The notes: a model not told the origin generated them from the letters alone. A stretch of DNA of 64,000 bases from Gramella sp. AN32 (GCF_023718305.1 NZ_QEYO01000013.1:87105-151104), one strand, 5' to 3'. Positions 54,835-63,895 are shown, numbered from the stretch's first letter. Made by a program: numbers and translations.

Positions 54835-54905
54835 AGTCCTTGTGGGAGATTAAAGACCGAAACAATCTTCTGTAAAGATTGCTTCACTTCGTTCGCAATG
54901 ACGTT
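54835..54905. repeat. Dispersed intergenic element
   Basis: Includes GATTGCTTCACTTCGTTCGCAATGACG, here split as GATTGCTTCACTTCG and TTCGCAATGACG, with ATTGC/GCAAT arms. This type of element is common between genes in Bacteroidota. Confidence 0.5.
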
Positions 54906-54922
54906 ACATTATTTTTTGTTCT

Positions 54923-56185
54923 ATGAATCAGAAATCTACTTCTAAAACTTCCATTTTTAAAACCCTGGGCCCGGGATTTTTACTGGCTGGTGCAGCAATT
55001 GGGGTTTCTCACCTAGTACAGGCCACACGTGCGGGAGCAGATTATGGTTTTCTTCTATTATGGGTTTTAATTTTGGCCTGTATTACTAAATATCCGTTTC
55101 TCGAATTTGGTCCACGTTTCGCCGCGGGCACGGGAAATCACCTTATTCACGGATATAAAAAAATGGGGAAATTCCCCTACTGGACGTTTATCCTCATTAC
55201 CGTGGGAAGCATGTTTATCATTCAGGCGGCGGTAACGATCGTAACTGCCGGTATTGCGGAAAAAATGTTTGGTATGGGCTGGTCTACTTTTACTTGGAGC
55301 TTTGTTATTCTGGGTATATGTATCGCCCTATTGCTTATTGGAAAATATCCTGCACTCGATAAAACCATGAAATTGATCGTAAGCCTGCTTGGTCTAGCCA
55401 CATTAACGGCGGTGATCCTGGCGTTTGGTGAAGGCCGACTGGAAACCGCGCTTGCCGTTGATACTCCAGAAGTGTGGAACAAAGTGGGAATTGCGTTTAT
55501 TATTTCATTCATGGGTTGGATGCCTATTCCTTTAGACGCTTCAGTGTGGCACTCTATCTGGACCAAGGAGAAGGCTGAAAATAATAAAAGTAAAACTTCG
55601 ATAAAAGAAGCTTTTACCGATTTTAATATTGGCTATTTGATGGCGGCGGTTATCGGACTCCTTTTTTTCCTGATGGGTGCTTTGGTCATGTTTGGAAGTG
55701 GGATCAGTTTCTCTGGAAATGGCGTGGAGTTTTCGGGCCAGTTGATAGATCTCTATGGAAAAACCCTGGGTGAATGGAGCAAACCTTTGATTGGTATTGC
55801 GGCATTTATCGCAATGTTTTCTACTACCCTTGCCGTAACCGATGCTTTTCCGCGAGTGATTTCTGAAGTTTTCGCTGAAGAAAAAACAGCATGGAAAGCC
55901 CATCAAAAATGGAAAAATTACAAACTGAATGTATTTCTAATTCCCATCCTATCCCTGCTTATCTTATATTTTTTTACTGCCTCTTTTACAGTTTTAATCG
56001 ATTTTGCCACCGCCCTGTCATTCCTTTCCGCGCCTTTTCTTGCCTGGTTCAACTATAAGCTGGTTACAGGGAACCAAATGCCGGAAGAAGATCGGCCTTC
56101 TAAAATTTATCGTGTTTTTAGCCTGCTGTGCTTTGCTTTATTGGTCGTTTTTAACTGCGTTTATATTTATACTTTGATCGTGTGA
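54923..56185 (+). CDS. NRAMP-like transporter with atypical metal-binding motifs
   Basis: A polytopic membrane protein of 420 residues with about 11 spans. The fold signature is clear from GPGFLLAGAAIGVSHLVQAT (16-35) and GADYGFLLLW. The canonical TM1 motif DPGN is replaced by AIGVSH, and the TM6 motif MPH is replaced by WMPIPLDASVWHS, so the Asp, Asn and metal-binding Met-His pattern of manganese/iron NRAMPs is altered. It may carry another ion (NRAMP-related magnesium transporters also lack part of the motif) or a non-metal substrate. It is monocistronic and a strong hairpin follows. Confidence 0.85.
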   Translation: MNQKSTSKTSIFKTLGPGFLLAGAAIGVSHLVQATRAGADYGFLLLWVLILACITKYPFLEFGPRFAAGTGNHLIHGYKKMGKFPYWTFILITVGSMFIIQAAVTIVTAGIAEKMFGMGWSTFTWSFVILGICIALLLIGKYPALDKTMKLIVSLLGLATLTAVILAFGEGRLETALAVDTPEVWNKVGIAFIISFMGWMPIPLDASVWHSIWTKEKAENNKSKTSIKEAFTDFNIGYLMAAVIGLLFFLMGALVMFGSGISFSGNGVEFSGQLIDLYGKTLGEWSKPLIGIAAFIAMFSTTLAVTDAFPRVISEVFAEEKTAWKAHQKWKNYKLNVFLIPILSLLILYFFTASFTVLIDFATALSFLSAPFLAWFNYKLVTGNQMPEEDRPSKIYRVFSLLCFALLVVFNCVYIYTLIV

Positions 56186-56293
56186 TATTTTAATGGGAGA
56201 GGTATAAAATTGTAAACCATATAAAAGATCTTGATTTTTTGAAATTAACTTTGGTATCAATATCCCTTATTTAATAAAAATCTGTTCAAAGAA

Positions 56294-56330
56294 AAAGGCA
56301 CGACCTGTTTTTGATCGTGCCTTTATATTT
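56294..56330. terminator. Bidirectional intrinsic terminator
   Basis: AAAGGCACGA / TCGTGCCTTT around an 11-base loop, then ATATTT. It separates the NRAMP-like gene from the convergent dnaK. Confidence 0.85.
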
Positions 56331-56411
56331 ATTGTTCTTGAAAAAGATCCCTCGCTTACTGCTCGGGATAAGCGACTCACAAGATTTTGCAGGGCAAAAT
56401 CTGTTCGCTGC

Positions 56412-58349
56412 TTACTTCACTTCTTCAAAATCTACATCTTCCACATCATCTGCCTGAGAGTTTCCACCTTCAGCATCTCCACCTTCAGTACCGTTCGCAC
56501 CTGGTTGAGGTCCGCCTGTCTGTCCGTTTGCTCCACCCTGAGCCTCTGCCTGAGCTTTATACATTTCTTCCGAAGCGGTTTTCCAGGCTTCATTAATCTT
56601 GTCTAAAGCAGGAGTGATTTGATCGATTTCTTTGGTTTCATAAGCTTTTTTCAATTCTTCCAAAGCATCTTCGACGGGTTTTTTCTTATCATCAGATAAT
56701 TTATCCCCAAATTCTTTCAGTTGCTTTTCAGTCTGGAAGATCATTGCATCAGCTTCATTTAGCTTATCAACTTTCTCTTTTGCTTTCTTATCTGTTTCAG
56801 CATTCGCTTCCGCCTCCTGCTTCATTTTCGCAATTTCATCCTCAGTTAACCCGGAAGAAGCTTCGATACGGATATCCTGGGATTTTCCAGTCGCTTTATC
56901 GGTCGCACTAACTTTAATAATACCATTGGCATCAATATCGAAAGTCACTTCAATTTGAGGGGTTCCCCTTTGCGCTGGTGGAATACCATCTAAATGGAAC
57001 CTACCAATCGTCTTGTTATCTGCCGCCATAGGCCGCTCTCCCTGAAGCACGTGGATCTCAACAGAAGGCTGATTATCTGCCGCTGTGGAGAAAGTCTGTG
57101 ACTTCTTAGTTGGGATGGTCGTATTAGATTCGATCAATTTAGTATTTACACCTCCCATGGTTTCAATACCTAGAGAAAGTGGAGTTACATCAAGAAGTAA
57201 CACATCTTTTACATCTCCGGTTAAAACACCCCCCTGGATCGCAGCTCCAATTGCCACAACCTCATCTGGGTTCACTCCTTTAGAAGGTTTTTTTCCGAAG
57301 AAAGCTTCCACTTCTTCCTGAATCTTAGGAATACGGGTAGAACCTCCCACAAGAATTACCTCATCGATGTCACTTTTAGAAAGACCTGCATCGCTAAGCG
57401 CTTTCTTCACCGGCGCCATAGAACGTGTTACCAAATCTGCAGCTAATTGCTCAAATTTAGAACGGGTGATCGTTTCTACAAGGTGTTTCGGCCCACTTGA
57501 AGTTGCGGTTACGTAAGGAAGATTAATTTCTGTTTGAGAGGAAGAAGATAGTTCGATTTTAGCCTTTTCCGCAGCTTCTTTTAAACGTTGAAGCGCCATA
57601 GGATCTTTTCTTAAATCGATATCTTCAGCTTTCTTGAAATTTTCAGCCAGGTAATCAATTAATACCTGATCAAAATCATCCCCACCCAGGTGCGTATCAC
57701 CATTGGTAGAAAGTACTTCGAAAACGCCATCACCTAATTCAAGAATCGAAATATCAAAGGTACCACCACCAAGGTCATACACAGCGATTTTCTGGTCATG
57801 AGATTTTTTATCTAATCCATAAGCCAGTGCCGCAGCAGTTGGCTCGTTGATAATCCTTCTTACTTTAAGACCTGCAATTTCACCAGCTTCTTTCGTAGCC
57901 TGACGCTGAGAATCGTTAAAATATGCTGGTACTGTAATAACCGCTTCGGTCACATCCTGTCCTAAATAATCTTCCGCAGTTTTCTTCATTTTTTGAAGAA
58001 TCATGGCGGAAAGTTCCTGTGGAGTATAAAGACGACCATCGATATCTACACGTGGTGTATCATTATCTCCTTTTTTAACGGTATAAGGAACACGTCCTGC
58101 TTCTTTTTCAGATTCTGAATATTTATTACCCATAAACCTCTTTACGGAAGCTACAGTTTTTGTTGGGTTTGTTACTGCCTGTCTTTTCGCAGGGTCACCA
58201 ACTTTTATCTCTCCACCTTCTACAAATGCGATTACTGAAGGTGTTGTTCTTTTTCCTTCTGCATTGGGTATTACCGTTGGCTCACTACCTTCCATTACGG
58301 CAACGCAGGAGTTTGTGGTACCCAAGTCAATTCCAATTACTTTACTCAT
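56412..58349 (-). CDS. dnaK: Chaperone DnaK
   Basis: Hsp70 chaperone of 645 residues. The ATPase domain begins [20 protein letters not shown], with [38 protein letters not shown] and [13 protein letters not shown], and ends at the linker [15 protein letters not shown] (~390). The substrate-binding domain and helical lid follow, with the disordered Gly/Asp-rich tail ending VDFEEVK. It is monocistronic here: grpE and dnaJ are not adjacent. No CIRCE element was seen upstream. Confidence 0.98.
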   Translation of the reverse strand: MSKVIGIDLGTTNSCVAVMEGSEPTVIPNAEGKRTTPSVIAFVEGGEIKVGDPAKRQAVTNPTKTVASVKRFMGNKYSESEKEAGRVPYTVKKGDNDTPRVDIDGRLYTPQELSAMILQKMKKTAEDYLGQDVTEAVITVPAYFNDSQRQATKEAGEIAGLKVRRIINEPTAAALAYGLDKKSHDQKIAVYDLGGGTFDISILELGDGVFEVLSTNGDTHLGGDDFDQVLIDYLAENFKKAEDIDLRKDPMALQRLKEAAEKAKIELSSSSQTEINLPYVTATSSGPKHLVETITRSKFEQLAADLVTRSMAPVKKALSDAGLSKSDIDEVILVGGSTRIPKIQEEVEAFFGKKPSKGVNPDEVVAIGAAIQGGVLTGDVKDVLLLDVTPLSLGIETMGGVNTKLIESNTTIPTKKSQTFSTAADNQPSVEIHVLQGERPMAADNKTIGRFHLDGIPPAQRGTPQIEVTFDIDANGIIKVSATDKATGKSQDIRIEASSGLTEDEIAKMKQEAEANAETDKKAKEKVDKLNEADAMIFQTEKQLKEFGDKLSDDKKKPVEDALEELKKAYETKEIDQITPALDKINEAWKTASEEMYKAQAEAQGGANGQTGGPQPGANGTEGGDAEGGNSQADDVEDVDFEEVK

Positions 58350-58494
58350 AACTATATAACTTGTTTTATGTTAGTTTTTCAATTTTACAATCTGTAGAAG
58401 TCAATCTTTATGCCAGCGCAAATGATATGACATGATGTCAGAATTATATACTCAATTATTAAAAAAACAGAGTTAGTCAATCAGAAAATGAAAA

Positions 58495-59766
58495 TTATAT
58501 TGAAATTTTTAAAATCTCATCCCATTGAGTAGTATACCTGGAGCTGCGTTGTTCCTTAATTAACTCCCACTCTTTCTTTCGTGTACCGGTAGCAGCTGAT
58601 GCAACTGTAGATTTGCCGTATTTATTATTAAGATCATCAAATACCTTCATCAGAAGAGGATTTGAAATTTTTGGAGAAATCTCAAATAGATTTCCCTGAA
58701 CATATTTCTCTGGAATTATTCCACTTAAATTAACACCTACCTTTTTATAGCGAAATCCTTTCTTATATATTCTATGCAATGCATTCCGCGCTTCAGTAAC
58801 CAATAAAAAAGTGTTATTGGTTGGGATAGGCAAAGTTACAGTACAACTTTTAGAGTATTGTTTATCAATTTCACTGTGATAATTAGTATGTACGAAAACT
58901 TGTATATAAGATGCACAAGAAGCTTGGGCCCGTAATACCTCACTCACTTCACTTATATAGTAAGCACAGGCTTCTTCAATGAGGCTAAAATCTTCCAGAC
59001 GTTTTCCAAAAGATTTTGCCGTTCCAATTCCTTTTTTAGGCGCTGGAAGGGTGGTGAATTCTAAACAGGGTTCTCCCCTTAGTTCCCGCCATAATCTTTC
59101 TCCCACTACACTCATTTCTTTACGTACCCAGGTAACAGTGAGTTTTTCAACAAACTCAAATGCTGTGAAAATTTTATTTTCCTGTAATCGTTTCGCATGT
59201 TTCCGGCCAATTCCCCAAACATCCCCAATTTTAGTTTTCTTTAAAGCATCTATTCTTTTTTCTTCTGTATCAATTACGACAACATGATCATACTTCTCTT
59301 CTTTCTTGGCCATTCTATTTGCTAGTTTGGCCAATACTTTAGTAGGTGCGATCCCTACACCCACGGGAAGTCCAGTATAACGAAAAACCTTATCTTTAAT
59401 CGCTTTCCCGTAGTTCCTTAAATCAACGTATTCCATCCCGCTCAACTCCACAAAAGATTCATCAATACTGTAAACTTCCACGAAAGGAGAAAAAGTACCC
59501 AAAATATTCATTACCCGCTGAGACATTTCACCATATAACGTATAGTTTGACGAAAAAAAAGTAACATTGTTCTTAATAAGTACCTCTCTTATTTTGAAAA
59601 CGGGCTCATACATGGGAATATTTGCTAAAGATTTAGCTTCTTTATTCGCAGCAATAATACAGCCATCGTTATTACTTAATACAACTACAGGCTTTCCTAA
59701 AAGATCAGGCCTAAATACCTGTTCGCAAGAAGCATAAAAACTATTACAATCTACTAGCGCAATCAT
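58495..59766 (-). CDS. umuC: Y-family DNA polymerase (UmuC/DinB type)
   Basis: Translesion DNA polymerase of 423 residues from MIALVDCNSFYASCEQVFRP, whose Asp6 is a metal ligand. VLSNNDGCIIAANKEAK and VEVYSIDESFVEL (catalytic SIDE) are conserved, then GIGRKHAKRLQ (helix-hairpin-helix) and little-finger sequence LEDFSLIEEACAYYISE. The start overlaps the UmuD stop by 4 bases. The longer upstream ATG (59802) would lie inside umuD and is not used. The pair forms a translesion module with its own operator-like palindrome. Confidence 0.94.
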   Translation of the reverse strand: MIALVDCNSFYASCEQVFRPDLLGKPVVVLSNNDGCIIAANKEAKSLANIPMYEPVFKIREVLIKNNVTFFSSNYTLYGEMSQRVMNILGTFSPFVEVYSIDESFVELSGMEYVDLRNYGKAIKDKVFRYTGLPVGVGIAPTKVLAKLANRMAKKEEKYDHVVVIDTEEKRIDALKKTKIGDVWGIGRKHAKRLQENKIFTAFEFVEKLTVTWVRKEMSVVGERLWRELRGEPCLEFTTLPAPKKGIGTAKSFGKRLEDFSLIEEACAYYISEVSEVLRAQASCASYIQVFVHTNYHSEIDKQYSKSCTVTLPIPTNNTFLLVTEARNALHRIYKKGFRYKKVGVNLSGIIPEKYVQGNLFEISPKISNPLLMKVFDDLNNKYGKSTVASAATGTRKKEWELIKEQRSSRYTTQWDEILKISI

Positions 59767-60131
59767 GATACACTTTGAATTATATAGGTAATAACTCCCC
59801 ATAATAAAAATTCAGGCTGCACCTGTTTCTCTGAAAATCTTATAATATCAAATTCTCCTTCCTCCACTATCACTGCCAGGCTCCCCTCTTTCAGGCGAAA
59901 AGAACGGTCTATAATGAGAACATTATTATGATAAATATTAAATTTTGACCATGCATCTCCATTTACCCGAATAAAAAAAGTAGCATCCTGATTATGAATT
60001 AATTCGGTGTGTAAATCGATGGTTGCTTCCCGGTAATGAGTGGCCGCACTCGGAAACCCGGTTTGCTTCGATACTTCCGGGGCATGCTTATCTTTTCTTC
60101 TTCTTATTTTTCCTGAAATATTCATTTTCAT
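59763..60131 (-). CDS. umuD: UmuD-like protein lacking the catalytic Ser and Lys
   Basis: A 122-residue S24-like protein, shorter than E. coli UmuD (139). The cleavage-site region QTGFPSAATHY (Thr24-Gly25) is like UmuD's CGFPSPAADY, and the core reads FFIRVNGDAWSKFNIYHNNV. The catalytic Ser of GDSM is Ala60 here (GDAW), and the Lys of GEFTVKKL is Ile97 (GEFDIIRF). The segment between EFD and the final VFGVV-type strand is also shortened. Self-cleavage by the usual mechanism is therefore not expected. It is coupled to the polymerase gene and may act as a fixed UmuD'-like partner, or on DNA/RecA without cleavage. Confidence 0.85.
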   Translation of the reverse strand: MKMNISGKIRRRKDKHAPEVSKQTGFPSAATHYREATIDLHTELIHNQDATFFIRVNGDAWSKFNIYHNNVLIIDRSFRLKEGSLAVIVEEGEFDIIRFSEKQVQPEFLLWGVITYIIQSVS

Positions 60132-60136
60132 ATTTT

Positions 60137-60144
60137 CAAAATTA
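60137..60144 (-). promoter_or_regulatory. -7 box for umuDC
   Basis: The minus strand reads TAATTTTG, 6 bases before the ATG at 60131 (12 before the ATG at 60125). The palindrome at 60140-60181 covers it. Confidence 0.6.
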
Positions 60145-60181
60145 GGAAATAATCCATACTAATATGGATTATTTCCTAATT
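60140..60181. promoter_or_regulatory. Operator-like palindrome with 19-base arms at the umuDC promoter
   Basis: AATTAGGAAATAATCCATA (60140-60158) and TATGGATTATTTCCTAATT (60163-60181) are perfect inverted repeats with loop CTAA. It overlaps the umuDC -7 box and the upstream promoter region. Lack of a T-run and the position make an operator more likely than a terminator. Confidence 0.7.
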
Positions 60182-60211
60182 ATTTTGTGCTGCTTTTCAA
60201 GAAGAAAAAAG

Positions 60212-60219
60212 TAATTTTG
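60212..60219 (+). promoter_or_regulatory. -7 box for sdaA
   Basis: TAATTTTG followed by CAGCTG, 19 bases before the ATG at 60238. It excludes the in-frame GTG at 60187. Confidence 0.6.
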
Positions 60220-60237
60220 CAGCTGAATTCCTCTCTA

Positions 60238-61671
60238 ATGCGAAAAATAGAATGTATCAGTGTTTTTGATATGTTGAAGATTGGGGTTGGCCCCTCCAGC
60301 TCTCATACTTTGGGTCCCTGGCGCGCAGCCCAACGCTGGATCACCGAACTTAAAAACAAAAATATTTTTAATGAAGTCGATGCTGTTCATATTGATCTGT
60401 ATGGAAGCCTTAGCCTCACCGGTAAAGGTCACGCAACAGATATAGCCACAATATTGGGATTATTAGGTTATGATCCTGTAACTATGGATATTACTGAAAT
60501 TGCTCCTGAAATCTCTAAAATTCGAAACTCACATCAATTAAATTTAAACGGAGAAAAGCAAATAGCATTCAACATTGCTGAAGATATTAAATTCAATAGA
60601 AAATTTCTCGAATTTCATCCAAACGGAATAACTTTTAGGGCTCAACTATCTTCAGGTAAAAAATACTCCTCTTCTTTTTATTCTATTGGAGGCGGGTTTG
60701 TGGTGAAAAAGGAAAGAAAGAATGCTTCGAAAAAAATGAAGAATTTTCAGCTGTTTCCTTTTCCCGTGGAAAAAGCAACAGATCTTCTAAAATATTGCCA
60801 GGCAGAAAATAAACCTGTTTCTGAAATCGTATTGGAAAATGAGCGCTCCCTGCGCAGCGATGCAGAAATTGATCAGAACCTGAAAGCTATCTGGCAGGTG
60901 ATGCTGGAATCTATGTATATTGGTTGCCATACGGAAGGTACGCTTCCCGGCGGGCTCAATGTTAAACGCCGAGCCTTTGAAATGCATCAGCGATTGATGG
61001 GGGAAACCCCATACACTAATGTAGAAGACTGGATCCCGGCTATTCGCCAAACAGAGGTGAAATTTAGGCAGATTTTGAAATGGGTGACCTGCTTTGCCTT
61101 AAGCGTAAATGAGGTGAATGCCTCGTTAGGAAGGGTGGTCACCGCCCCTACTAATGGTAGCGCAGGAACCGTTCCCGCAGTTTTAATGTACTACCTCACT
61201 ATTGAAAATCATAACGCAAGTTTTGAGGATATTAAAAAATTCATGCTGGTTGCCGGAGAGATTGGAAGTTTGTTTAAAAAAGGTGCTACGATTTCTGCGG
61301 CAATGGGCGGTTGCCAGGCCGAAATTGGGGTTTCTTCCGCCATGGCCGCAGGAGGTTTGACTGAACTTATGGGGGGAACTCCGGAACAGGTTTTAATGGC
61401 CAGCGAAATTGCCATGGAACATCATTTAGGTTTAACCTGTGATCCCATTGGCGGGTTGGTGCAGGTCCCCTGCATAGAAAGGAATGCCATGGGTGCCATT
61501 AAAGCCATCAATGCTGCGGAAATCGCCATGGAAAGTGATGCCAGCAGGGCTAAAGTTCCTTTGGATAAAGTCATCGAAACCATGTGGGAAACCGCTAAGG
61601 ACATGAATACAAAATATAAAGAAACTTCTGAAGGTGGCCTTGCCGTACAGGTAAATCTAAGTGACTGTTAA
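60238..61671 (+). CDS. sdaA: L-serine ammonia-lyase (serine dehydratase)
   Basis: Iron-sulfur L-serine dehydratase of 477 residues, converting serine to pyruvate and ammonia. It has the SSSHTLGPWRAAQRW serine-binding start after SVFDMLKIGVG, GGGFVVKKE, and the alpha-domain PTNGSAGTVPAVL, GAAMGGCQAEIGVSSAMAAGGL and CDPIGGLVQVPCIERNAMGA, whose Cys residues ligate the [4Fe-4S] cluster. Single-chain fusion of beta and alpha domains as in E. coli SdaA. The next gene begins directly after its stop. Confidence 0.95.
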   Translation: MRKIECISVFDMLKIGVGPSSSHTLGPWRAAQRWITELKNKNIFNEVDAVHIDLYGSLSLTGKGHATDIATILGLLGYDPVTMDITEIAPEISKIRNSHQLNLNGEKQIAFNIAEDIKFNRKFLEFHPNGITFRAQLSSGKKYSSSFYSIGGGFVVKKERKNASKKMKNFQLFPFPVEKATDLLKYCQAENKPVSEIVLENERSLRSDAEIDQNLKAIWQVMLESMYIGCHTEGTLPGGLNVKRRAFEMHQRLMGETPYTNVEDWIPAIRQTEVKFRQILKWVTCFALSVNEVNASLGRVVTAPTNGSAGTVPAVLMYYLTIENHNASFEDIKKFMLVAGEIGSLFKKGATISAAMGGCQAEIGVSSAMAAGGLTELMGGTPEQVLMASEIAMEHHLGLTCDPIGGLVQVPCIERNAMGAIKAINAAEIAMESDASRAKVPLDKVIETMWETAKDMNTKYKETSEGGLAVQVNLSDC

Positions 61672-62367
61672 TTGAATTTACTTCGGGAAAATACCTCTTC
61701 TGCCAAAACATGGAATTTAGTAAGGAATTTCTTTTTGATGGTGGGATGCTATTTTCTCTATTTTTTCGCCCTGAGCATCATTAAAATAATTTTTCCTGAC
61801 ATCAATTTTTCTGAATACGAACAAACTGAATTACAGGAACTCATTAAAAACAGTCCGCTCAAATTTGCATTTCTGGCCGTTGTCCTTGCGCCCATTGCTG
61901 AAGAAGGGATTTTCAGAAGTCTGCTCAAACCTTCAGCTGCTTCAATCAAATTTTTCATTTGCACCATTGTGTATATAATTGGTCTCATGATTATTCCGAA
62001 GGAAGCGCATTGGGCATTGCGATATGTATTACTGGCATTATTCTTAGGTTTTATTTACTATGCCTTAGGAGAATTGATCTCAAAATCTGCCTTTTCTAAA
62101 ATCTGCTATTTCTTTCATAAAAACTATAAAATTATCTGGATTGGCGGTGCTTTGATTTTTGGTTTTGTGCATATCTTTAATTATGTAGATGTTCTACAGA
62201 TAAATTTTGCACTATTCCTGATGATTTTTCCGCGTATCATTGCGGGATATTTCCTGGGGAAGGTAAAAGTGGAAAATAAAAACCTAATCTGGCCAATTTT
62301 CCTCCATGCTATGAATAATGGAATGGCATTTATCTTCATGCTTCCGCAGTTTTTTGAAAGCCTTTAA
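61672..62367 (+). CDS. CPBP-family intramembrane metalloprotease-like protein
   Basis: A polytopic membrane protein of 231 residues, TTG start at 61672 immediately after the sdaA stop. The CPBP (Abi/Rce1-like) motifs are present: EEGIFR (Glu77-Glu78...Arg82), GFVHIFNY (second-motif His) and FLHAMNNGMAF (third-motif His and Asn). Spans are ~20-40, 65-75, 95-105, 115-135 and 160-220. Members cut prenylated or signal-like peptides or act in self-immunity. Zero spacing suggests co-transcription with sdaA. Confidence 0.85.
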   Translation: MNLLRENTSSAKTWNLVRNFFLMVGCYFLYFFALSIIKIIFPDINFSEYEQTELQELIKNSPLKFAFLAVVLAPIAEEGIFRSLLKPSAASIKFFICTIVYIIGLMIIPKEAHWALRYVLLALFLGFIYYALGELISKSAFSKICYFFHKNYKIIWIGGALIFGFVHIFNYVDVLQINFALFLMIFPRIIAGYFLGKVKVENKNLIWPIFLHAMNNGMAFIFMLPQFFESL

Positions 62368-62465
62368 CCAAGCCTTACCAAATGTCCCCTGCTCCATTTT
62401 GTAACTTCAGTTTTTTAATAAAAAGTAAATTGTATATTGTTTGAATGCCTAAAAGTTAATTGTGT

Positions 62466-62503
62466 CTCCCTGAGCGCAATCGAAGGGCTAAAAAAACATC
62501 TCG
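62466..62503. repeat. Dispersed intergenic repeat, copy 2
   Basis: CCCTGAGCGCAATCGAAGGG, A-run and CATCTCG, related to 30295-30337. Just downstream the CTGCGCTCGATTGG half could pair back on itself. Confidence 0.55.
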
Positions 62504-62617
62504 CCTGCGCTCGATTGGCCGGAGGCGATCTTATAATGGATGATGTAATTGAAGCTTTGGAGCAAGTGATGATAACAAAGCTGGTTCAGAATGGTTATTA
62601 AACCCTAATTTTTTATT

Positions 62618-62657
62618 AACCGGAATTTTAGAAATAAGATTCCGGTTATTTTATTTT
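62618..62657 (+). terminator. Intrinsic terminator between the CPBP gene and the FGE gene
   Basis: AACCGGAAT / ATTCCGGTT with a 12-base loop, then ATTTTATTTTT. It is 250 bases after the CPBP stop, next to the -7 box of the next gene. Confidence 0.7.
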
Positions 62658-62665
62658 TATATTTG
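62658..62665 (+). promoter_or_regulatory. -7 box for the FGE-like gene
   Basis: TATATTTG, 37 bases before the ATG at 62703, at the end of the terminator T-run. Confidence 0.55.
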
Positions 62666-62702
62666 AGGCTTCATCCATCAATCAGAACTCAAAATTTCAT
62701 CT

Positions 62703-63731
62703 ATGAAGATCAACATTCTTAAGATCCTGCCCTTTTTGTCTCTCTGGCTGATTTTTTCCTGCCAGGATAAAATTGATAAGAAAACTAAAGATTTTAAACC
62801 TGAAGATACAACCACCCAAGTAAGTTATCACGATAGTTATTTAAGGGAAATTTCCTTTATAGAAACAGTTAAGGATTCCGCAGCTACTGAAGGAATGCTG
62901 AAAGTCCAGGGTGGTAAATATATGATGGGAGGGCTGGATAGTTTAGCCAGAAAAGATGAATTTCCCAGGCATCCCGAAAGGATTCAAGATCTTTGGGTAG
63001 ACGAACATGAAGTAACGAATGCTCAGTTTCGGGAGTTTGTAGAAGCTACCGGCTATGTTACTACTGCAGAACGTTCTTTTGAGATAAAAGGTAAAAAATA
63101 TGAACCCGGAGCTTTAGTTTTTGATCCTACCAATCCAGACTGGTGGTGGAAATTCGTAAAAGGAGCCAATTGGATGCATCCTACCGGTCCAAAAAGTTCG
63201 ATAGACAATAAGGATAATCTTCCCGTTGTTCAGGTTTCCTGGTATGATGCCATGGCCTATGCAAAATGGGCCAATAAAAGGTTACCAACTGAAGCTGAAT
63301 ATGAATATCTAAATCGCGGCGGTTTAAAAGATTCTATCTATAATTGGGGGAATAATGATTCTATCGCTCCGAAAATGGCTAATTATTTTCAGGGTGAATT
63401 TCCTATTCGAAATGATGTCGAAGATAAATTTGTTAAAGCGGCACCCGTAAAATCATTCCCCGCAAACAATTTTGGATTGTATGATACTGCGGGAAATGTT
63501 TGGGAATGGTGCCTGGACACCTATCATCCCGATGCATATTATCAAATTTCACAAAGGCAAGACGGTTATTTTTCAGAATTTTCAAATATAGGACAGGAAA
63601 AAGTAATTCGAGGGGGTTCCTTTCTTTGTAACAAATCTTATTGTAGTGGTTATCGAAACTCTGCCCGAATGAGCTCTACGCCAGATACCGGACTGGAACA
63701 CACAGGTTTTCGCTGCGTACGGGATATTTAA
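62703..63731 (+). CDS. Formylglycine-generating-enzyme-like lipoprotein (SUMF1/FGE-sulfatase domain)
   Basis: A 342-residue exported lipoprotein; lipobox LWLIFSC near residue 20. The SUMF1 domain starts at ~64 (MLKVQGGKYMMGG) with DEHEVTNAQFREFVEATGY, NLPVVQVSWYDAMAYAKWANKRLPTEAEYEY, GNVWEWCLDTYH and RGGSFLCNKSYCSGYRNSARMSSTPDTG. Cys309 and Cys314 in GGSFLCNKSYC align with the two active-site cysteines of true FGE (copper-binding pair), which many SUMF1-fold proteins lack. So it may activate sulfatases at the cell surface or periplasm. No sulfatase gene is in the window. Confidence 0.9.
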   Translation: MKINILKILPFLSLWLIFSCQDKIDKKTKDFKPEDTTTQVSYHDSYLREISFIETVKDSAATEGMLKVQGGKYMMGGLDSLARKDEFPRHPERIQDLWVDEHEVTNAQFREFVEATGYVTTAERSFEIKGKKYEPGALVFDPTNPDWWWKFVKGANWMHPTGPKSSIDNKDNLPVVQVSWYDAMAYAKWANKRLPTEAEYEYLNRGGLKDSIYNWGNNDSIAPKMANYFQGEFPIRNDVEDKFVKAAPVKSFPANNFGLYDTAGNVWEWCLDTYHPDAYYQISQRQDGYFSEFSNIGQEKVIRGGSFLCNKSYCSGYRNSARMSSTPDTGLEHTGFRCVRDI

Positions 63732-63895
63732 TCACATTCTTTGTTACGGGTATCAATTAGATGAACGATCTTCCATTCTTCACCAAACTTCACAAGGGTA
63801 AAAGAATTTACCCCGCAATGACTTAAATTTCCATTATAATAAAAACTGTATGGTGTTGTCACCGTTGCCAGCAATTCACCATATGAAGAACTCCA
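63728..63895 (-). pseudogene. 3' fragment of an NTF2-like (SnoaL/DUF4440-type) gene
   Basis: A minus-strand frame of 55 codons ending at the TAA over 63728-63730 and blocked upstream by TAA at 63896-63898. It reads LATVTTPYSFYYNGNLSHCG, then NSFTLVKFGEEWKIVHLIDTR and ends NKECD, the C-terminal half of NTF2-like proteins common in Flavobacteriia. It has no start codon, so it is a truncated or frameshifted gene. Confidence 0.55.

Noticed and set aside
56297..60181. CIRCE-like or LexA-box control of dnaK or umuDC
   Set aside because: No TTAGCACTC-N9-GAGTGCTAA upstream of dnaK, and no CTGT-N8-ACAG or GAAC-N4-GTTC box at umuDC; the palindrome there has a different sequence.
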